A model generated the notes under the pieces. It saw only the letters and a list, made by a program, of their open reading frames with translations, did no database searches and was not told where the DNA came from. A DNA stretch of 64,000 nt, taken from G963662605 sp963667005 (lineage in GTDB: Bacteria; Bacteroidota; Ignavibacteria; Ignavibacteriales; Ignavibacteriaceae). Shown in pieces: positions 59,091 to 64,000 of the stretch (positions within the stretch are counted from its first letter, which is position 1; every line of letters starts with the position of its first letter). The DNA lies in NCBI GenBank assembly GCA_963667005.1, contig OY762937.1, positions 744,001-808,000 on the forward strand, given 5' to 3'. Both the position numbers and the translations under genes were made by a program.

Positions 59091-60869
59091 TTACACTTCC
59101 TGCTCTTTGTACTGCAATTGATACAGCTTATAATATATGCCGCGTTTGGCGAGGAGTTCCTGATGCGTTCCGGTTTCTTTGATTTCGCCTTTATGCAGAA
59201 CGATAATGTTATCCGCATTTTGAATTGTGGATAACCGGTGCGCAATAACGATTGCCGTACGTCCCGTTAATAGCTTTTCAATCGCGTGTTGAATAAGCTG
59301 TTCGGTCTCGGTATCAACGCTTGAAGTGGCTTCATCGAGTACCAGAATCTGCGGATCGAATGCAATCGCACGGGCAAACGATATTAATTGTTTTTGTCCG
59401 ACGCTCAGCGTAGCACCGCGTTCTTTTACGTCTTCTTCGTATTTCTTCGGCAGACGCTCGATAAATTTATCAGCACCGACGAGTGACGCCGCGTGTTTCA
59501 TCTGCTCATCAGTTATGTCGGGGTGTCCCATCGTAATGTTAGAGCGGATTGAGCCGGAGAACAAAAAGACATCCTGCAGCACGACGGAAATATTTTTGCG
59601 CAGTTCGCGCTTATCCATCTGTTTAATATCAATGCCGTCAACCAGTATTGAGCCCGAATTGATATCGTAAAACCGGGTGAGGATATTAATAATACTTGTC
59701 TTACCCGCACCTGTTGCACCTACGATGGCGACTGTCTGTCCGGGTTTGATATTAAGATTGACATTCTTTAAAACATATTCGTCGCCGTCATACGCGAACC
59801 AGACATCCTTAAATTCAATCTCGCCTCGTACTTTTTCAATCGGCACCGGATTTTCGGGATTCAATACGCGGGTATCGTCATCGAGCAATTTGAAGATGCG
59901 CTCGGACGATGCCATTGCGGTCTGCATGATATTATATTTTTCAGACAGATCACGGATAGGACGGAAAAACATTTCCGTGTATTGAATAAATGCGACCAGT
60001 ACACCAAGCGACAAGCGGCTTTGGATGATCTCTCCGCCGCCATACCATATCATCAATGCAATGGCAATCGAACTAAGCAATTCCACAGTCGGATAAAACA
60101 CCGCATAATAGAATATTGAGTTGACGTTAGCAGTGCGATGATCGTAATTAATCGTTGCAAATGCTTTTGATTCTTCGCTCTCCTTGTGGAATGCCTGCAC
60201 AACTGAGATACCCGTTACGTGTTCCTGCATAAAGGTATTCAGACGGGCTAAATGCTTGCGGACATCACGGAATGAATCGCGAACTTTTCTTCTGAATAAA
60301 AACGTACCGTAAAACAATACCGGCAATACAGCAAGAGTAACGAGGGATAATTTCCAATCGAGGAAAAACATAAAGCCGAATATCCACAGCACGACAAAGA
60401 TGTCACTGAACACCATAATGATGCCCGATGAAAACATTTCATTGAGCGATTCAATATCGTTGGTTACACGGGTCACAATTCTGCCGATAGGAGTTTTATC
60501 AAAAAACTTTGCCGCCAGCATTTCGGTGTGTGAAAAAAGCTGCATGCGCAAATCAAGTACCGTACGCTGTCCGAGTAACTGTGTATAATATGTTAATAAG
60601 TATTGAATCACCGATTGCAATACCAGCAGTCCGAACATGGCAAGCGCCACTAACGTTAAGCCGTTGATATCTCCGTGCGGTACCTGCACGTCAATCGCTA
60701 TCTTTGTAAGATAGGGACGCACGGGTGTAAGAGCCGCAACAAAGATGTTGAGCAGTATTGCTAATATTACGTATTTGGTATATGGACGGATATAATGTAG
60801 TAAGCGCCTCATCAATTGTGAGTCGTATGCTTTACCGATTATTTCGTCGTCTGTCCTGTTATCTGCCAT
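59091..60869 (-). CDS. ABC exporter subunit (TM + ATPase), canonical-Glu half
   Basis: 592-residue half transporter. Six TM helices (~35-330) then the ATPase: Walker A GATGAGKTS (~385), signature LSVGQKQL (~490, LSVGQ instead of LSGGQ), Walker B ILVLDEATSSVDTETE (~510) with the catalytic Glu, H-loop AHRLSTI. The altered signature combined with an intact Glu is what one expects from the consensus-site-Walker half of a heterodimeric exporter (BmrCD, LmrCD or TM287/288 type). Its partner is likely the gene at 61940, 1 kb away in the same operon. Substrate unknown (lipids or drugs). Confidence 0.88.
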   Translation of the reverse strand: MADNRTDDEIIGKAYDSQLMRRLLHYIRPYTKYVILAILLNIFVAALTPVRPYLTKIAIDVQVPHGDINGLTLVALAMFGLLVLQSVIQYLLTYYTQLLGQRTVLDLRMQLFSHTEMLAAKFFDKTPIGRIVTRVTNDIESLNEMFSSGIIMVFSDIFVVLWIFGFMFFLDWKLSLVTLAVLPVLFYGTFLFRRKVRDSFRDVRKHLARLNTFMQEHVTGISVVQAFHKESEESKAFATINYDHRTANVNSIFYYAVFYPTVELLSSIAIALMIWYGGGEIIQSRLSLGVLVAFIQYTEMFFRPIRDLSEKYNIMQTAMASSERIFKLLDDDTRVLNPENPVPIEKVRGEIEFKDVWFAYDGDEYVLKNVNLNIKPGQTVAIVGATGAGKTSIINILTRFYDINSGSILVDGIDIKQMDKRELRKNISVVLQDVFLFSGSIRSNITMGHPDITDEQMKHAASLVGADKFIERLPKKYEEDVKERGATLSVGQKQLISFARAIAFDPQILVLDEATSSVDTETEQLIQHAIEKLLTGRTAIVIAHRLSTIQNADNIIVLHKGEIKETGTHQELLAKRGIYYKLYQLQYKEQEV

Positions 60870-60907
60870 TGTATATTATGTATCCGGCCGGAATTGCCCG
60901 GCATAAA

Positions 60908-61918
60908 TTAAACTATCTTATAATAATGTTCGTTATGCAAAAAGGCCATGATGTTATTTGCAGTTGTTTCGAGAATTCTCTCTATAGCTTCTGTTGAATC
61001 AAATGCCATATGCGGCGTGAGGATAACATTTTCCCGGCGCAGGAGAATGTTTCTTTTCATCAGCGCTTCCAAATGTTCTATTGAAACATTTTTCGTGAGC
61101 ATCTGATTTTCTTCATTCATCAGCTCTTCGCCTTCAAACACATCCAGACCGACACCACTGAAGATGCCTTTATCAATCGCGTAATACAAAGCCGCCGGTT
61201 CTATTAATCCGCTGCGCGCAGTATTAATAAAGATTGCACCTTTCTTTACCTTCCCGATATTATCCATGTTTATCATGTGATGCGTATGCTCATTATACGG
61301 GCAGTGCATCGAAATAATATCTGCCGAAGCAAGAAGTTCGTCTAATGACTTGTAAGAAAAATCGAGTATCTCTTCAACAAGGTGGTTTTTACGGGCATCA
61401 AAGGCGGCGACTTTCATGCCGAAGCCCTTTGCCATTTTAATAACGTGGATTCCGATGCTTCCCGCGCCGATAATGCCGAGGGTTTTTCCTTTGAGATCAA
61501 ATCCGCGCAGGCCATCGAGAGAAAAGTTGCCCTGAATGGTGCGCACATATGCTTTATGGATGTTGCGGGACAACGCCAGAATAAGGGCGAATGTATGTTC
61601 CGCAACGGTATTCTCCCCGTAATAAGGAACATTGCAAACGGAAATATTTTTCTTCTGAGCCGCCGGCAGATCAATATGATTGAATCCCGTACTGCGGGTC
61701 GCAATAAGTTTTAATTTTTTCGCCTTGGCAATAACAGCTTCGGTAATTTCAGAATAGATAAATACCGAGACACAGTCTGCATCTTCAATCAAATGTGCAT
61801 TTTTCTCGGTCAGCTTGTCCTTAACGAAGGCAAGTTCATAATGCCTGGGAAATTTCTTTTTAACGAAGCTTTTTTCCTGTGTCGAAATTTCAAAGAAAAC
61901 GATTTTGGTCTTATTCAT
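60908..61918 (-). CDS. D-isomer-specific 2-hydroxyacid dehydrogenase
   Basis: NAD(P)-dependent dehydrogenase for a D-2-hydroxyacid, 336 residues. Rossmann motif GIIGAGSIGIHVIK (~146-159), catalytic Arg in NTARSGLIEP (~231), Glu in GLDVFEGEE (~259) and His in ILTPHMAFDS (~299), all in family order. N-terminal CSVFIYSEITEAVIAKAKKLKLIATRSTGFNHID resembles D-lactate dehydrogenase; phosphoglycerate or glyoxylate activity is possible. In an anaerobe it could regenerate NAD. It lies between the two halves of an ABC exporter (21 and 38 bp gaps), so it is probably cotranscribed. Confidence 0.87.
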   Translation of the reverse strand: MNKTKIVFFEISTQEKSFVKKKFPRHYELAFVKDKLTEKNAHLIEDADCVSVFIYSEITEAVIAKAKKLKLIATRSTGFNHIDLPAAQKKNISVCNVPYYGENTVAEHTFALILALSRNIHKAYVRTIQGNFSLDGLRGFDLKGKTLGIIGAGSIGIHVIKMAKGFGMKVAAFDARKNHLVEEILDFSYKSLDELLASADIISMHCPYNEHTHHMINMDNIGKVKKGAIFINTARSGLIEPAALYYAIDKGIFSGVGLDVFEGEELMNEENQMLTKNVSIEHLEALMKRNILLRRENVILTPHMAFDSTEAIERILETTANNIMAFLHNEHYYKIV

Positions 61919-61939
61919 ATTCGTTCATCCCTGTGTTGA

Positions 61940-63685
61940 TTATAAATCTGCAATTTCTTTTTCAAGCAGCTGCTTGTAATAAATGTCGGCATATAAACCG
62001 TTCAATGCCAGCAGCTCTTCGTGCGTGCCTTCTTCGGCAATTCGTCCTTTATCTATCATCACAATTTTATCAGCGTCTTTTACCGTTGAAACGCGGTGAC
62101 TGATAATGATGCTGGTGCGTCCCTGCATGAATTTTTTCAAGTTCCGCAAAATTTCTTCTTCGGTATTTGTATCAACTGCGGAGAATGAATCGTCGAGAAT
62201 GAGGATTTTCGGATCAAGAACTAATGCACGGGCAAGTGTAGCGCGCTGTTTTTGTCCGCCCGAAAGGGTAATGCCGCGTTCACCGATAATCGTTTCGTAT
62301 TGTTTCGGAAAATCAACAACATCTTTATCAAAACGCGCGATTGCCGCTGCTTCTTTAATCTTTTCCATATCAATGCTGCGCAATCCATACCCGATGTTAT
62401 TGAGTATAGAATCCGAAAACAGGAATGGTTCCTGCTGTACAAGACCGATGTGTGTTCTCAGCACCTCAAGCGGTACTGTGTTGATGGGGTTGCCATCAAT
62501 AAGCAGCTCTCCGGAAGTAATATCGTACAAGCGCGATATCAAATTCATCATCGTTGATTTGCCGCTGCCGGTATGCCCCATAATTGCAACCGTGCTTCCA
62601 GCGGGAATTTTCAGATTCACGCCGTTCAGAACAGGCAGCAGGTTTTCGCGATAGCTGAAATCAACATTTTTAAATTCTATCTCACCTTTCAGTGTGGTGA
62701 TAGTTTTATCGGTGTCCTCGGTATCCTGAATTTCAAGAGGTTCATCAAATATTTTATTAAGCCGCTGCTGGCTGGCGCCCGCCTGCTGTATAATATTGAT
62801 GACCCAGCCGAACGCGATCATCGGCCAGATGAGGAATCCCAGATACATGATCATGGCTGAAATATCACCGATCAGCAATTCTTTATGGATAACCTTAATG
62901 CCGCCCAGCCAGATAACAATGATGATAGATGCTCCGGTGATAAGAAACAGGAGCGGCTGAAAGAATGCCTGCAGTTTTACCAGGTGCATGTTCTTTTTCA
63001 GATACTCCCGGCTTAACCGGCGAAAATCCTCAATTTCACCCTCTTCACGCACATAGGATTTTACCACGCGGATACCGGAGAAGTTTTCCTGTGCTTTCGT
63101 TGTCAGTTCGGCAAATTTTTCCTGAATGGCGGTAAACCGTACATGTATCCTTTTTCCAACATAATACACCAGATATGCCAAAAACGGCAGGGGAATCAGC
63201 GAAAACAGAGTAACACTCGGACTGATTGACAGCATAATTGCAACAACAACGCTCAAACGCACTACCGTATCAATCGAGTACATAACCGCAGGTCCGATAA
63301 ACATACGCACGGCGTTAATATCGTTCGTGGCGTGAGCCATAACATTGCCGGTCGAGGTATTCTGAAAATACCGGAGCGGCAGCCGCTGAATGTGATTCCA
63401 GAAATCACCCCGCAAATCGTATTCTATTTCGCGTGAAACAACGATAATGGTCTCGCGGATTGCAAAACGGAAAACTCCGGCGATAAACGAAGTGAGAATA
63501 ATGAGTCCGGCTGCCTTTATCAGCGCACCATACTCAACCGTTTTCTGCAAACTGTTAATGGAGTTCTTGATGATAATGGGTACGTATAAGGAACCGGCAT
63601 TGGACAGAAGTATAAAAACACATCCCCAAAACAGTTTTACTTTATACTTTGCGAAATATTTTATTAAAGTCTTAAGATTTTTCAT
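61940..63685 (-). CDS. ABC exporter subunit (TM + ATPase), degenerate-site half
   Basis: 581-residue half transporter with six TM helices (~15-300) and an ATPase: Walker A GHTGSGKSTMMNL (~372), signature LSGGQKQR (~473), Walker B ILILDDSFSAVDTNTE (~495). The residue after the Walker B Asp is Asp instead of the catalytic Glu. H-loop SHRVSTV. The Glu-to-Asp change and the canonical LSGGQ complement the other half (59091-60869), so together they would form one active and one degenerate ATP site. The start follows a candidate 315-bp upstream gap. Substrate unknown. Confidence 0.88.
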   Translation of the reverse strand: MKNLKTLIKYFAKYKVKLFWGCVFILLSNAGSLYVPIIIKNSINSLQKTVEYGALIKAAGLIILTSFIAGVFRFAIRETIIVVSREIEYDLRGDFWNHIQRLPLRYFQNTSTGNVMAHATNDINAVRMFIGPAVMYSIDTVVRLSVVVAIMLSISPSVTLFSLIPLPFLAYLVYYVGKRIHVRFTAIQEKFAELTTKAQENFSGIRVVKSYVREEGEIEDFRRLSREYLKKNMHLVKLQAFFQPLLFLITGASIIIVIWLGGIKVIHKELLIGDISAMIMYLGFLIWPMIAFGWVINIIQQAGASQQRLNKIFDEPLEIQDTEDTDKTITTLKGEIEFKNVDFSYRENLLPVLNGVNLKIPAGSTVAIMGHTGSGKSTMMNLISRLYDITSGELLIDGNPINTVPLEVLRTHIGLVQQEPFLFSDSILNNIGYGLRSIDMEKIKEAAAIARFDKDVVDFPKQYETIIGERGITLSGGQKQRATLARALVLDPKILILDDSFSAVDTNTEEEILRNLKKFMQGRTSIIISHRVSTVKDADKIVMIDKGRIAEEGTHEELLALNGLYADIYYKQLLEKEIADL

Positions 63686-63802
63686 ATTCTATATTATATA
63701 AGCGCCATCCGGCACAAAAAACCACAAAAAACAAACGACAAAATTGGGCTTTTTATTCATTAAAACAAATTCAGGGGTAATTTAGTTCGCCGCCCGGAGG
63801 TC

Positions 63803-63855
63803 AACCGCAAAGAGCGCCAAGAACCACGCCTGCCGGCAGGCACGGCGCAAAGGCT
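63803..63855. repeat. CGCAAAG-family composite repeat near the right edge
   Basis: AACCGCAAAGAGCGCC then GAACCACGCCTGCCGGCAGG palindrome, then CACGGCGCAAAGGC. 34 of 37 positions of 63815-63851 match the reverse complement of 41971-42007. Confidence 0.75.
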
Positions 63856-63869
63856 TTAGCTTTTCTCAT

Positions 63870-63930
63870 TAACCACGGTCTTCAGACCGTGGAAAGAGGC
63901 ACCCCAAGAATCCGGACTTTAGTCCAATTA
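63870..63930. repeat. CCACGGTCT-TC-AGACCGTGG element, copy 2
   Basis: 9-bp perfect stem at 63873-63892, preceded by ATTAA, followed by GGACTTTAGTCC (a second small palindrome that also occurs at 49474-49487). Related to 50008-50053. Confidence 0.7.
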
Positions 63931-64000
63931 CTGTGTCTTATTGTGTAAAAATGAACTCATACCTCGCAAGCTCGGCAACCGCCCTCGCCACCTACATTGA

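Larger units (their letters stand above)
63686..64000. other. Right-edge gap with repeats; possible gene end or start unresolved
   Basis: Holds the ABC operon 5' region and repeat elements (63803-63930). The last 44 bases could belong to the end of a minus-strand gene (stop at 63957-63959) or, with no visible ribosome-binding site, the beginning of a plus-strand one (ATG 63951). Too short to decide. Confidence 0.5.

Noticed and set aside
63951..64000. Start of a plus-strand gene at the right edge
   Set aside because: Only 50 bases, no ribosome-binding site and an equally open minus-strand frame ending at 63957; not decidable.
1..64000. tRNA, rRNA, riboswitch or phage genes
   Set aside because: No tRNA-like cloverleaf, rRNA segment, recognised riboswitch or phage gene was noticed; small RNAs could be missed by eye.

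Overview
The window looks like chromosomal DNA from an anaerobic Gram-negative bacterium of the Fibrobacterota-Chlorobiota-Bacteroidota (FCB) group, most like Ignavibacteriota or a neighbouring lineage. The evidence is five type IX secretion (T9SS) cargo genes, four of them with the NYPNPFNP-type C-terminal tail usual in that group, lipid A genes (lpxB, lpxK), LolD, RND/TolC efflux systems, and a few promoters of the Bacteroidota TAnnTTTG type. No rRNA, tRNA, CRISPR array, phage or transposase gene was found. The lineage is inferred from gene content only.

Layout: 1-4.6 kb is an RND efflux operon on the minus strand (TolC, adaptor, permease; the permease runs off the left edge). 5.2-13.1 kb has three secreted T9SS proteins, one a HExxH putative metalloprotease, plus a UbiA-family membrane transferase. 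13.3-17.7 kb runs on the plus strand: lolD, a small methyltransferase coupled to rlmD, and a CNT nucleoside transporter. 17.9-20.8 kb is an AraC regulator divergent from an MFS exporter and a flavin-reductase-like protein. 20.9-29.8 kb is a minus-strand run of housekeeping genes: ispD, queA, ppdK, lpxK, an acyltransferase, lpxB, a membrane methyltransferase and a HAD phosphatase. 29.9-38.1 kb is an unusual three-gene unit: a GH2-like protein fused to a membrane domain, then smc, then a T9SS protein. dnaX follows at 38.3-39.9 kb.

40.1-41.8 kb is a two-gene cassette (PEGA/DUF5683-like protein and a SUMF1-domain lipoprotein) flanked by 32-bp direct repeats. 42.0-49.2 kb is a complete hdrCBA-flxDCBA set, a predicted NADH-linked, electron-bifurcating heterodisulfide-reductase-type complex and the main clue to an anaerobic redox lifestyle. 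50.1-52.8 kb holds a beta-propeller protein and fabF. 53.0-58.6 kb is a second RND efflux operon on the plus strand, in the order adaptor, permease, TolC. 59.1-63.7 kb encodes the two halves of an apparently asymmetric ABC exporter with a D-2-hydroxyacid dehydrogenase gene between them.

The most striking unexplained structure is the non-coding DNA. At least four kinds of short palindromic repeats fill the gaps between genes. One family, built on the unit CGCAAAG, forms four inverted pairs facing each other across intergenic gaps. Several copies end within about 15 bases of a stop codon, and one copy has become the signal-peptide coding region of a gene. Two gaps of the hdr-flx operon also hold such elements. 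No matching transposase lies in the window.
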